A stretch of 64,000 bases of DNA from Flammeovirgaceae bacterium UBA2371 (GCA_002345965.1 DDTF01000018.1:62201-126200); one strand, 5' to 3'. Counted from the first letter of the stretch, positions 53,795 to 63,010 are shown. Notes: a model not told the origin generated them from the letters alone. Program-made: numbers and translations.

Positions 53795-53855
53795 ATGTTG
53801 CAGTTTAGATAAAAAAATATTTGAGCCTTTAAAAACCCATAATTTCCTGCAACAT
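53795..53855. repeat. 9-bp inverted repeat upstream of the ECF sigma factor gene
   Basis: ATGTTGCAG (53795-53803) and CTGCAACAT (53847-53855) are perfect inverted copies 43 bases apart in the 155-base gap between the divergent DUF6249-like and sigma factor genes. It could be a looped operator or chance. Confidence 0.35.
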
Positions 53856-53884
53856 ACTCTATCCATTAAGCGTCTAACCCGTTA

Positions 53885-54442
53885 ATGACGGAAGACAAGG
53901 CTCTTATCTCTAAAATAATAGGGGGAGATATGGAGGCTTTCAGGCAGCTTATTAAGCAGCATGAAAGACTTGTTGCTCATATGATAGGCCGCATTGTAAA
54001 AAATGAAGAAGACAGGGAAGAGCTATGTCAGGATGTGTTTTTGAAAGTACACGAAAAATTGAGGAGATTCAATTATGAATCAAAACTGTCAACATGGATT
54101 GCAACCATTGCCTACCGTCAGGCAATCAATTACATAAGAAAAAAAAGAATTGTACCCAGCGAACTGTCAGAAAGTGAAGGATTTAAAGACCGATTTATAG
54201 CTACAGAAAATCTTGAGGAAGATTATGTCAATAAAGATTTGGATGAAAAGGTTTTGAGTTGTATTGATCAATTACCAATTCACTATAAAAATGTGTTGAC
54301 ATTATATCATGTTGATAACATGAGCTACGCTGAAATAGGAGTAATTACTGAAATGCCAGAAGGAACCGTTAAAAATTATTTATTCAGAGCAAGGCATTTG
54401 CTAAAAGAAAAAGTAAAGAAGTATCTTGGTTCAGAATTATGA
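53885..54442 (+). CDS. ECF sigma factor
   Basis: A 185-residue extracytoplasmic-function sigma factor. Region 2 has AFRQLIKQHERLVAHMIGRIVKNEEDREELCQDVFLKVHEKLRRF and LSTWIATIAYRQAINYIRKKR; region 4 has LPIHYKNVLTLYHVDNMSYAEIGVITEMPEGTVKNYLFRARHLLKEKV with the helix-turn-helix. It starts at ATG 53885. It overlaps the next gene by ATGA and is divergent from a membrane protein and a permease, which suggests an envelope-stress role. Confidence 0.96.
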   Translation: MTEDKALISKIIGGDMEAFRQLIKQHERLVAHMIGRIVKNEEDREELCQDVFLKVHEKLRRFNYESKLSTWIATIAYRQAINYIRKKRIVPSELSESEGFKDRFIATENLEEDYVNKDLDEKVLSCIDQLPIHYKNVLTLYHVDNMSYAEIGVITEMPEGTVKNYLFRARHLLKEKVKKYLGSEL

Positions 54443-54843
54443 GTTCAGAAGAAAACGACAATCAACTGCAAGAGCAAGTAGAGCAAGGATCACATCGTGG
54501 TTTGGACATTGACGGCAAAGCTTATGAGGTTGTGTTCAGGGTACTGAAAAAAGAGCCCGAGTTCGTTTCTATTCCTTCTTTTACCAATAAAATCATTGCC
54601 CGCATTCATGAGGCAAAAGCACGCAAAGCTTTACGAAAGGATTTCCTGTGGTTGGGCTTAGGGCTGTTTTCTTTTGTGGTAGCCACCCTATTTGTTATGG
54701 TCCAAACCAATTTCAAAATTAGCCCGGGGGCCTTCACTTTTATCAGTAGTTACAGTACCCTTTTATGGTTTGGGTTACTGCTTATTGCCGGTTTGTTATG
54801 GATCGAAAGGCAGATTCTGCCCAAAAATCAAAAACAAGTTTAG
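54439..54843 (+). CDS. small membrane protein, candidate anti-sigma factor
   Basis: A 134-residue protein with an N-terminal soluble part (about 1-75) and two membrane helices (about 72-92 and 100-120). It overlaps the ECF sigma gene by four bases (ATGA). Gene order and size fit an anti-sigma factor, but I see no HxxxCxxC zinc motif of the usual anti-sigma domain. It has a FTNKIIARIHEAKARKAL segment that may be the sigma-binding helix. The role is inference from coupling. Confidence 0.72.
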   Translation: MSSEENDNQLQEQVEQGSHRGLDIDGKAYEVVFRVLKKEPEFVSIPSFTNKIIARIHEAKARKALRKDFLWLGLGLFSFVVATLFVMVQTNFKISPGAFTFISSYSTLLWFGLLLIAGLLWIERQILPKNQKQV

Positions 54844-54945
54844 GAATAATCTCATCTCATAGCATTTGGTCTATATTGTGGAGAATTTATTTTCCTCAGT
54901 TTGACCAAGAGCAGTTATATTCATGCTTTAAAATTTAATGATTCT

Positions 54946-54987
54946 ATGACCAAAAGCTTATTCACTATGACCAAAAGCTTATTCACA
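54946..54987 (+). repeat. 21-bp tandem duplication covering the start codon
   Basis: Two copies of 21 bases, 54946-54966 and 54967-54987, differ only in the last base. Each contains an ATG and encodes MTKSLFT, so the protein begins with either one or two copies of this heptapeptide. Confidence 0.95.
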
Positions 54988-57900
54988 TTCATTCTCGGTA
55001 TTCTCTTCATATCCCAAATATCCTTAGGGCAGGAAAAGCCGAAATCGGACAGCACAAAAAAGGATGCGAAGAAAAAAGATCTCCCCCTGGAAGTGGGACG
55101 AAGAATTCCCATCAAATCAAATGAAGGCACATGGATGTCTTTGGATGTAAGTCCAGACGGAAAGACGATTGCATTTGATTTTTTAGGTGATATTTTCACT
55201 ATGCCAATTTCCGGTGGTAAGGCAACCCAGTTTACATCCGGTATGGCATTTGACTCCCATCCAAAATTTAGCCCGGATGGTACAAAAATATTATTCATCT
55301 CCGATCGAAGCGGTGGTGAAAACATCTGGTGGTTCTCAACAGATAAAAGTGACTCCCTTCAAGTAACGAAAGGAAATACCGACCATTATCAATCTGCAGA
55401 ATGGACACCAGATGGCAATTACATTGTTGGATCAAGAGGTACACGGAACCTTAAACTCTGGCTTTTTCATAAAGACGGAGGTGGAGGGGCACAACTTATT
55501 GATAAGCCAGAAAACTTAAAAACCGTTGAACCGGCCTTTGGCCCGGATGGCCGATACATCTGGTTTGCACGAAGAACCAACGCCTGGAATTACAATGCCC
55601 AGTTTCCACAATATCAATTGGCAATTTACGATCGCGAAAATGGTGAGTTTAAAACACAAACAGATCGATATGGATCAGCTTTTAGCCCAACCCTATCACC
55701 AGACGGAAAATGGTTGGTTTATGGCAGCCGATTCAATGACGAAACCGGTTTGGTGTTAAGGGAGCTTAAATCTGGTGAAGAAAAATGGCTCGCATACCCG
55801 GTACAGCACGATGAGCAAGAGTCTATCGCTGCCATGGGCGTTTTACCTGCTATGTCTTTTACTCCTGATAGCAAAGAGATAGTGGCCTCCTATGGAGGTA
55901 AATTTTATCGCATCCCAGTTGCTGGTGGCAATGCTGTAAATATTCCTTTCGAAGTTGAAACCGAATTCCTTTTAGGTCCATCTGTTGAATTTAAATATCC
56001 AATAAGCGATGAGAAAGAAATGATCGTGACGCAAATTCGGGATGCTGCCATTTCACCTGACGGAAAACAAATCGCATTTACTGCTCTTAATCGACTTTAC
56101 ACAATGGCGTTGCCCAACGGCACACCCAAGCGTGTATCTGATTTCAATTTTACGGAGGCCCAACCTGCCTGGAATGCCGATGGAACTCAATTGGCCTGGG
56201 TGACTTGGGAAAATAATGAAGCCGGTCATATTTATAAAGTAAACTTTAAAGCAAAAACAATAAGACCCGTCCGACTCACTACAGAAGCCGGGCTCTATAC
56301 GGAGCCTGCCTGGTCGTATAGCAACAACAGAATTGTTTTTATGCGTGGATCCGCTCAGGTATTAAAAGATAATTCTGATCCATTTTACATCAATGGGCAG
56401 GATAAAATCATGTGGATTTCTGGTGATGGTGGGGCCGCAACGGTTATCGATCACTCCAATGGCAGAAGTACTCCTCATTTTGTGAAATCCAAAGACAGGA
56501 TTTATTTATACAGCAACAAAGATGGGCTCGTTTCCATTCGCTGGGACGGTAGCGATCAAAAAGAACATATTAAAGTAACAGGCATCACCACTTACGGTTC
56601 GCTTTTAGAGGCCAATAGCTGTATGCTAAAAGAAAATGCACAAGAGCCCAAAAAAGAACCCTCCAACGCGGCAGTAATTAGGATGTCGCCAGAAGGAGAC
56701 AAGGCATTGGCACAAATCAATAATGAAATTTATGTGGTAGAGGTGCCTGTCACAGGAGGGGACACACCTAAAGTTTCAGTTGCTGAGGCAGACAAGTCAC
56801 AATTTCCTGCACAGAAGCTAACTCAACTTGGTGGTGAATTTGCAAGTTGGAAGACCAATGGCAAAGCTGTCTACTTTACACTCGGAAATGCCCTCTTCAC
56901 TTATGATTTGGATTCAGCAAAAGCTAAAGAGTTAGAGATCAAGAAAAAGAAAGCTGAAGAAGAGAAGAAAAAGAAAGAGGCAAAAAAAGATGATAAAAAA
57001 GACGATGAGAAGTCAAATGGTGCTAAAGAAAAGGACGAGAGCTATAAACCAGCTGAATTAAGAATCAAAGTAAAAACTCAAAGAGATATACCTTCTGGAA
57101 AAGTGCTTTTGCAAAATGCACGCATCATAACCATGAAAGGCAATGAAGTAATTGAGAAAGGCGATGTATTGATTGAAAACTCACGAATCAAACAAGTTGG
57201 TCCTGCTGGATCGATCAGTACAGACGGATCTACAAAGAAGATAGATCTGAATGGCAAAACGATTGTCCCAGGATTTGTAGATACACATGCACACATGTGG
57301 CCCAGCTGGGGAATTCATAAGTCACAAATATGGATGTATGCCGCCAATCTGGCGTATGGTGTTACCACCACCCGCGACCCACAAACGTCAGCATCCGATG
57401 TGATTACCTATGGCGACATGGTAGAAGCTGGGGAAATGATTGGTCCCCGTATTTACAGTACAGGCCCAGGTGTCGGCTTCTGGGCTTATAACCTAAAAAG
57501 TTATGAGCAGGCTAAGGATATCCTGAGACAGTATTCTGAATATTACAATACAAAAACGATCAAGATGTACCTGACGGGAAATCGCCAGCACCGTCAATGG
57601 ATTATTCAGGCAGCCAGAGAACAAAAGCTGATGCCTACCACAGAAGGTGGCCTTGATTTCAAACTCAACATGACCAACCTTATCGATGGGTATCCTGGTC
57701 ATGAACACTCACTTCCAATTTATCCATTGTACAGCGATCTTGCGACTTCAATTGCTAAATCTAAAATGGCATATACTCCTACGCTGTTGGTTGCTTATGG
57801 AGGACCTTGGGCTGAAAACTTTTATTATTCAACAGAGAATGTAAACTCAGATCCCAAGCTTAATCACTTCACTGCCAAAAGCGAACTGGATCAAAAATCT

Positions 57901-58353
57901 CGCAGAAGGCCGGGGTGGTTCATGGAGGAAGAACATGTGTTTCAAGATCATGCAAAATTTGTGAACGATGTGGTTAAAGCTGGTGGATTGGCTGGAGTTG
58001 GCTCACACGGGCAGCTTCAGGGATTAGGTTATCATTGGGAGCTTTGGAGCATCGCTTCAGGTGGCATGAATAATCTTGATGCACTCAAAGTGGCCACTAT
58101 TCTTGGGGCTACCTCGCTAGGTTTGGATGGAGACCTTGGAAGTGTTGAAGCGGGTAAACTGGCCGACCTGGTTATTTTGGACAAAAATCCTATCGAAAAC
58201 ATCAGAAACACCAATACAGTTTATCAGGTAATGAAAAACGGCAGGCTTTATGATGGCAACACTTTGGACGAGGTATATCCAACTGTGCGCAAGGCCCCCT
58301 CTTTTGGAAATGAGCAAGCCAGGCCAGAAAACGTTCCTGGATTGAATCGATAA
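54946..58353 (+). CDS. secreted TolB-like propeller fused to amidohydrolase
   Basis: An about 1135-residue exported enzyme. The signal peptide is at the start (ending ISQISLGQ). The first part (about 40-660) is a WD40/PD40 propeller of the TolB type with many SPDGK and FSPDG motifs. A Lys/Glu linker (about 664-700) leads to an amidohydrolase domain (about 710-1135) with the metal motif DTHAHMW (HxH) and the late GHSLP/GSHGQLQG and GDLGSVEAGKLADLVILDKNP motifs. Two in-frame ATGs, 54946 and 54967, lie in a tandem duplication; either may be used. Substrate (peptide, imidazolone or other) unknown. Confidence 0.88.
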   Translation: MTKSLFTMTKSLFTFILGILFISQISLGQEKPKSDSTKKDAKKKDLPLEVGRRIPIKSNEGTWMSLDVSPDGKTIAFDFLGDIFTMPISGGKATQFTSGMAFDSHPKFSPDGTKILFISDRSGGENIWWFSTDKSDSLQVTKGNTDHYQSAEWTPDGNYIVGSRGTRNLKLWLFHKDGGGGAQLIDKPENLKTVEPAFGPDGRYIWFARRTNAWNYNAQFPQYQLAIYDRENGEFKTQTDRYGSAFSPTLSPDGKWLVYGSRFNDETGLVLRELKSGEEKWLAYPVQHDEQESIAAMGVLPAMSFTPDSKEIVASYGGKFYRIPVAGGNAVNIPFEVETEFLLGPSVEFKYPISDEKEMIVTQIRDAAISPDGKQIAFTALNRLYTMALPNGTPKRVSDFNFTEAQPAWNADGTQLAWVTWENNEAGHIYKVNFKAKTIRPVRLTTEAGLYTEPAWSYSNNRIVFMRGSAQVLKDNSDPFYINGQDKIMWISGDGGAATVIDHSNGRSTPHFVKSKDRIYLYSNKDGLVSIRWDGSDQKEHIKVTGITTYGSLLEANSCMLKENAQEPKKEPSNAAVIRMSPEGDKALAQINNEIYVVEVPVTGGDTPKVSVAEADKSQFPAQKLTQLGGEFASWKTNGKAVYFTLGNALFTYDLDSAKAKELEIKKKKAEEEKKKKEAKKDDKKDDEKSNGAKEKDESYKPAELRIKVKTQRDIPSGKVLLQNARIITMKGNEVIEKGDVLIENSRIKQVGPAGSISTDGSTKKIDLNGKTIVPGFVDTHAHMWPSWGIHKSQIWMYAANLAYGVTTTRDPQTSASDVITYGDMVEAGEMIGPRIYSTGPGVGFWAYNLKSYEQAKDILRQYSEYYNTKTIKMYLTGNRQHRQWIIQAAREQKLMPTTEGGLDFKLNMTNLIDGYPGHEHSLPIYPLYSDLATSIAKSKMAYTPTLLVAYGGPWAENFYYSTENVNSDPKLNHFTAKSELDQKSRRRPGWFMEEEHVFQDHAKFVNDVVKAGGLAGVGSHGQLQGLGYHWELWSIASGGMNNLDALKVATILGATSLGLDGDLGSVEAGKLADLVILDKNPIENIRNTNTVYQVMKNGRLYDGNTLDEVYPTVRKAPSFGNEQARPENVPGLNR

Positions 58354-58360
58354 ATCAATT

Positions 58361-58400
58361 AGTCGTTCGGTTATTCCGTAACCGGACGACTTTTCCCTTT
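58361..58400 (+). terminator. intrinsic terminator of the amidohydrolase gene
   Basis: A 13-bp stem (58361-58373 with 58379-58391, one G-T pair) has a TTCCG loop and is followed by TTTTCCCTTT. Confidence 0.75.
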
Positions 58401-58450
58401 CTTGTAATTTTTGGTTCCAGCTTGTTACTTTTCAGTAAATTCGGGCTGGC

Positions 58451-58963
58451 GTGAAAAAAATCGTTTCCATAGTCATTCTTTCTGTTGTCCTGATGCATCT
58501 CATTGGGTTCTATGTCTACTTTGTAGTAAGACAAGGGCAAATCAGGCAGGAAATGAGAGAATCCATTGGTTTATTGCCTTCCGAAGAGTTTGAGACCTTT
58601 ATCCTCACTGATGAAGAGTACTTACAGGTCAGGGTTAACGATCATGAAGTAAAAATCAATGGTCGTATGTATGACCACAGCAAACCAAAATTTGAGAATG
58701 GTAAAGTTATCTTGTTTGCGCGCCACGATGAGGCAGAAGACAACCTTATTGGTTTTTTAACTGAAGTGGTTAATTCCTCATCTCAAGATAAGCGTCCGGT
58801 ACCATCGCAATTGTTTAGCTTTTTTAGTTTGACTTTCATCTCACAAATTCCATTGGCTTTGAATACCACTTTGGAAACTACAACTCATTTAAGTTTTTAC
58901 TCCACTTATTATTTGAATCATTCCATTCCTGTAGAATCACCTCCACCCCGAGCTATCGTTTAA
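58451..58963 (+). CDS. small exported/membrane protein preceding the second TonB receptor
   Basis: A 170-residue protein. It starts with GTG at 58451 and has one hydrophobic segment near the N-terminus (about 3-27, IVSIVILSVVLMHLIGFYVYFVV), then a soluble region with MRESIGLLPSEEFETFILTDEEYLQVRVN and a final ESPPPRAIV tail. I do not recognise a family. It lies 66 bases upstream of the receptor, like the His/Cys-rich protein before the first receptor, and both end in a proline-rich RAPP/PPPRA tail. A shared function in receptor function or regulation is possible. Confidence 0.7.
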   Translation: MKKIVSIVILSVVLMHLIGFYVYFVVRQGQIRQEMRESIGLLPSEEFETFILTDEEYLQVRVNDHEVKINGRMYDHSKPKFENGKVILFARHDEAEDNLIGFLTEVVNSSSQDKRPVPSQLFSFFSLTFISQIPLALNTTLETTTHLSFYSTYYLNHSIPVESPPPRAIV

Positions 58964-58972
58964 CATCCAAAA

Positions 58973-58994
58973 ACACTCCAGAACACTGGAATGT
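58973..58994 (+). terminator. hairpin between the 170-residue protein and the TonB receptor
   Basis: ACACTCCAG (58973-58981) pairs with CTGGAATGT (58986-58994) with one mismatch across an AACA loop, followed by a T-rich stretch (CATTTTTTATTG). It may stop part of the transcripts or regulate the receptor gene. Confidence 0.45.
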
Positions 58995-59029
58995 AAAATT
59001 CATTTTTTATTGTTAAACGAGTACTTTTT

Positions 59030-61252
59030 ATGCAAAGAGCATTTACGTCTTTGCTTGTCTTGATAGCATGTACAATTGGTTATGCACAAGTCGGCAATGA
59101 CACAACCTATATATATCCTAAGCAGTTCATATTGGATGACCTTGTTGTTTCGGCCAACCGATGGGAACAAAACCTTCGTGAGGTGCCCAATCGAATATCC
59201 AAAATGAATAGCGCAAAGATTGCTTTTCAGAACCCGCAAACAGCAGCCGACCTGCTGGGAGCATCCAATCAAGTTTTCATTCAAAAAAGTCAATTGGGTG
59301 GTGGCAGTCCCATGATTAGGGGATTTTCTACTAATCGTGTGTTGCTGGTAATTGATGGCGTGCGGATGAATAATGCCATATTCAGGAGTGGCAATGTACA
59401 AAACGTAATATCGCTGGATCCCAATGCCATTGAAGACTCAGAGGTAGTCTTTGGGCCAGGCTCTGTTATCTATGGAAGTGATGCCATCGGAGGAGTTATG
59501 GATTTTCATACATTAAAACCAAAATTCAGCGATGGCAATGGTATAAAACTAACCGCTAACGCATTTACCCGATACTCTTCTGCCAACAACGAAAAAACAG
59601 GTCATCTTGACTTTACTATCGGTACTTCAAAACTGTCATTTCTCACTAGCATCACTCATTCAGACTATGATGATCTTGTAATGGGAAACGATGGCCCCAT
59701 CAAATACACACGCCCTACATTTCAACGTTTTGAAAATGGCACAGATGTTATGCTTGTCAATTCTGATCCTAACAAACAAATTGGTTCGGGCTACAATCAA
59801 TTTAACCTTATGCAAAAGGTGAGATTTAGCCCAACACAAGAATGGGATTTTACCTATGCCTATCATCACTCCAGCACCTCCAACTATGGTCGATATGATC
59901 GGTTGATCCTGACCAAAGAAGATGGATCATTATCGAATGGCGACTGGTACTATGGACCTCAGAAGTGGGAGATGCATTCGATGACCACTAACTATAATAA
60001 GAAAACCGTGATAACAGATCACGCTAAATTTTTGGTCGCTTATCAGGACTTTACAGAAAGCAGACACAACAGGAATTTTGGAAGTTCAAGATTGACCAAC
60101 CGGTTTGAAAATGTAAAAGCGATGTCTTTCAACCTTGATCTTGAAAAGAGGCTTAACGAAAATGTCGTATTGTTTTACGGGGCTGAGTGGGTTGAAAACG
60201 ATGTAGGGTCTACTGCATTTAGAAAAAATATAAGCTCTGGAGAAATCACACCAGTTTCAACCCGCTACCCAGACGGGTCAGACTGGAGCAGCTACTCTGC
60301 CTACCTAAGTATGAAAATGAAATTGGGAGATAGGTGGTTGATGAACCTTAGCAATAGATTTAACCAAGTAATCACTGAAGCCAATTATGACCTTACTTTT
60401 TTCAATTTTCCATTCACAAGTGCCCGATTGAATAATAAAGCCATTAATGGAAGTATCGGATTTATTTTTAACGCAACTCCAGATTGGAAATTATTCTCCA
60501 ATCTATCCAGCGGATTTCGCGCGCCAAACGTAGATGATATTGGCAAAGTCTTTGACTCGGAGCCGGGCAATGTGATTGTGCCCAACCCCACTCTAGATCC
60601 TGAGCAAGCTTACAGCATAGAATTAGGAGCAACCGGAAGAATAGCAAAAGTGTTTACTGTTGATCTCTCAATGTTCTATACAACGATTGACAACGCGATT
60701 GCTCGTGGTACTACCACATTCAATGGTCAAGATAGCATCATTTATGATGGGCAATTAAGCCAGGTACTATCTCTGCAAAACATCAGTGAGGTATACGTGT
60801 ATGGTGTTCAAGCAGGCATTAGCTGGGATATCACTCATGATCTTCAACTTACTTCCAACATCAACCTGCAAAAAGGAAAGGAAAAAGATCCAGCTACAGG
60901 TCGTGATTATTCGCCAACACACGTGGCTCCTACATTTGGTGCAACCCACTTAATTTATAAAAAGAATAAGATACAAGCCGATGTCTATGCCAATTATAAT
61001 GGAGAGATCAGTTATGCCAACCTTGCACTTTCGGAGCGTGGCGATAAACACCTGTATGCAGATGACGAAAATGGAAATCCATACTCCCCATCATGGGCTA
61101 CATTGAATTTCAAAACATCTTATAAGGTACACGACCATGTCTCTTTAGACTTTGGAATTGAAAACATCATGGATAAAAGATACCGCCCCTATTCATCTGG
61201 TATCTCTGCTCCGGGCAGAAATTTTATTTTGGCCCTGCGGGCAAAGCTTTGA
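59030..61252 (+). CDS. TonB-dependent receptor, haem/siderophore-like
   Basis: A 740-residue outer-membrane receptor. A signal peptide (1-19, ending GYAQ) leads to a plug with LDDLVVSANRWEQNLREVPNRISKMN (TonB-box side) and MIRGFSTNRVLLVIDGVRMNNAIFRSGNVQNVISLDPNAIEDSEVVFGPGSVIYGSDAIGGVMDF, then a barrel that ends SGISAPGRNFILALRAKL. This plug style fits haem or cobalamin/siderophore receptors of the HmuR/HutA kind. The PepSY membrane protein downstream supports iron or haem use. No carboxypeptidase-like domain precedes it, unlike the first receptor. Confidence 0.9.
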   Translation: MQRAFTSLLVLIACTIGYAQVGNDTTYIYPKQFILDDLVVSANRWEQNLREVPNRISKMNSAKIAFQNPQTAADLLGASNQVFIQKSQLGGGSPMIRGFSTNRVLLVIDGVRMNNAIFRSGNVQNVISLDPNAIEDSEVVFGPGSVIYGSDAIGGVMDFHTLKPKFSDGNGIKLTANAFTRYSSANNEKTGHLDFTIGTSKLSFLTSITHSDYDDLVMGNDGPIKYTRPTFQRFENGTDVMLVNSDPNKQIGSGYNQFNLMQKVRFSPTQEWDFTYAYHHSSTSNYGRYDRLILTKEDGSLSNGDWYYGPQKWEMHSMTTNYNKKTVITDHAKFLVAYQDFTESRHNRNFGSSRLTNRFENVKAMSFNLDLEKRLNENVVLFYGAEWVENDVGSTAFRKNISSGEITPVSTRYPDGSDWSSYSAYLSMKMKLGDRWLMNLSNRFNQVITEANYDLTFFNFPFTSARLNNKAINGSIGFIFNATPDWKLFSNLSSGFRAPNVDDIGKVFDSEPGNVIVPNPTLDPEQAYSIELGATGRIAKVFTVDLSMFYTTIDNAIARGTTTFNGQDSIIYDGQLSQVLSLQNISEVYVYGVQAGISWDITHDLQLTSNINLQKGKEKDPATGRDYSPTHVAPTFGATHLIYKKNKIQADVYANYNGEISYANLALSERGDKHLYADDENGNPYSPSWATLNFKTSYKVHDHVSLDFGIENIMDKRYRPYSSGISAPGRNFILALRAKL

Positions 61253-61262
61253 TTTGAAACTT

Positions 61263-61293
61263 GAGAGTGTCGGTTAAGGTTACCGACATTCTC
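61263..61293 (+). promoter_or_regulatory. intra-operon hairpin before the PepSY gene
   Basis: A 12-bp stem (61263-61274 with 61282-61293; one G-T pair) with a seven-base loop ends 15 bases before the PepSY ATG. No T run follows, so it is more likely an mRNA-stability or partial-termination element than a full terminator. Confidence 0.5.
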
Positions 61294-61307
61294 TTCAACT
61301 TAAGAGA

Positions 61308-61841
61308 ATGAACTATAGAACGATTGTAGACAGTTTAAGAAAATTCAGAACATGGCATAGGTTCATAGGAACTGGTCTTGGATTTTTTTTATTAATAACT
61401 TCCCTTACTGGGATATTATTAGGTTGGAAAAAGAATGTAGAAATTCTACAACCACCAGAACAAAAAGGAACAACTACAGAGCTGAATCAATGGGTCAGCA
61501 TTGAAATGATTGCAAGTTCTGCATCCTATGCACTTGATTCTGTAGTAGGCAGAACCATTGCAATAGATAAACTGGACGTGCGCCCTGGCAAAGGAATTAT
61601 TAAAGTCCTTTTTAAGGAAGGGTATTGGGAAGTACAGGTAGATGGTGCTACTGGCAAATCTTTATCCGTTATGCAGCGTCATTCAGACTGGATCGAACAC
61701 CTGCATGACGGATCTATCATCAATGACTTTTTTAAAATAGCTTACACTAATCTATTGGGTTGGGGGCTATTGATTCTCGGTTTAAGCGGGTTCTGGCTTT
61801 GGTATGGCCCTAAAATGGTGAAAAAAATGAAAGTCAATTAA
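61308..61841 (+). CDS. PepSY-domain membrane protein
   Basis: A 177-residue inner-membrane protein of the PepSY-TM/iron-regulated type. A first helix (about 22-43, FLLITSLTGILLGW) follows a WHR motif, then the PepSY-like periplasmic domain (about 70-125, with VQVDGATGKSLSVMQRHSDWIEHLHDGSI), and a second helix (about 140-160). His residues in HRF, HSDW and HLHDG may bind haem. Such proteins follow TonB receptors and assist iron release. It lies 55 bases after the receptor and overlaps the convergent transporter gene by four bases. Confidence 0.88.
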   Translation: MNYRTIVDSLRKFRTWHRFIGTGLGFFLLITSLTGILLGWKKNVEILQPPEQKGTTTELNQWVSIEMIASSASYALDSVVGRTIAIDKLDVRPGKGIIKVLFKEGYWEVQVDGATGKSLSVMQRHSDWIEHLHDGSIINDFFKIAYTNLLGWGLLILGLSGFWLWYGPKMVKKMKVN

Positions 61842-63010
61842 TTGGAGGGTTTGTTTTTCGATCCCAGATTGGATAATGCATCAAGAGAAAGTGGAAGATA
61901 ATATATGATCGTTCCTACAATCATTGAAATGACAAACCCATAAGGAAGACCAAATGCAATTACCCCTACTAACAAAGTAATAATAAAGCCCTTGCGATCT
62001 CCAGCTACATCTTTAATCAAAGAGCTTAAGGAAATCCCCTCCACCATCAGTATTACGCCTAATATCGGCAACGGAAATACCTGGATCAGGTTATGAAATC
62101 CACTGGCTAAAAACAATCCTAATAAAATATAAAGAGAGCCGTAAATAATTACCGATCCCCCTGTTCTTCCCCCAAATGCATAATGCCCTACCATTCCACC
62201 CGATCCGTGGCATGTGGGAATTCCTCCAAAAAAGGGATTGATGAGGTTCATTACAGAGTAGGTAATACCAATTTTTTTGATACTCAATTCAGGTCTTTCA
62301 GGAAATAAGTCTTTGGCAACCTGACGCGTAGCAATGATGGAATTTCCAAGCGAAAGTGGAATTTGAGGCAATGCCAATAACAAAAAACCTTTGGTGATGT
62401 CCTCAACAGAGGGTACACCAAGGGCAGGCAGACTGAAGCCTATTGCCTTGGGTACATCCGATGCATCAATTTTAAAAATAAGGGCATAAATAACACCCAA
62501 ACCAATTACCAGTAGAGAGGCTGGATATTTTTTATTATCAATAAAAATTAAAATGATAACAAAAGAAATGACCGCCAATATGTAGCCATTTATAGCATCG
62601 GAAGAAATATAATTTTTAAAAGCCAAAGAACACAAACTAATCCCCAGCCCCAACTGCAATCCACGCACAACTACTTTTGGGATCCAGAGTGCGAGCTTAT
62701 CCAATAGGCCAGTAACTGACAGCATGAGCATCACAACACCAATAGCCAGACCAGCACCCAACAGTATATTGCCTCCGATTTGCTGCGCAATTACCAGGGT
62801 TGCCATTGCCTTTAATGGTTGAGCAGGCATGGGCAGTTTGTAAATCCAACCCGTAAAGACCTGCATTAGGCCAAACATTATTAGTGCTCCTGGTATATAT
62901 AGATTGGCGGCCAAAATCATGGCGATGATCAGGGGAAGATCAGTTCCAATGTCTCCAAACGCGCCTGATAGTTCCTGCTTATTGAATTTTATGCTGGTGC
63001 CTTTATTCAT
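61838..63010 (-). CDS. MOT1-like molybdate/sulfate transporter
   Basis: A 390-residue inner-membrane transporter of the SulP-related MOT1 family. It has about ten hydrophobic segments and the two MOT1 motifs: GAFGDIGTDLPLIIAMI near the start and YKLPMPAQPLKAMATLVIAQQ (about 57-78). The GIPTCHGSGGMVGHYAFGGRTGG loop near the middle matches the second half. Molybdate or sulfate would be carried. It converges on the PepSY gene with a four-base overlap and starts divergently from the DUF4142 gene. Confidence 0.9.
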   Translation of the reverse strand: MNKGTSIKFNKQELSGAFGDIGTDLPLIIAMILAANLYIPGALIMFGLMQVFTGWIYKLPMPAQPLKAMATLVIAQQIGGNILLGAGLAIGVVMLMLSVTGLLDKLALWIPKVVVRGLQLGLGISLCSLAFKNYISSDAINGYILAVISFVIILIFIDNKKYPASLLVIGLGVIYALIFKIDASDVPKAIGFSLPALGVPSVEDITKGFLLLALPQIPLSLGNSIIATRQVAKDLFPERPELSIKKIGITYSVMNLINPFFGGIPTCHGSGGMVGHYAFGGRTGGSVIIYGSLYILLGLFLASGFHNLIQVFPLPILGVILMVEGISLSSLIKDVAGDRKGFIITLLVGVIAFGLPYGFVISMIVGTIIYYLPLSLDALSNLGSKNKPSN

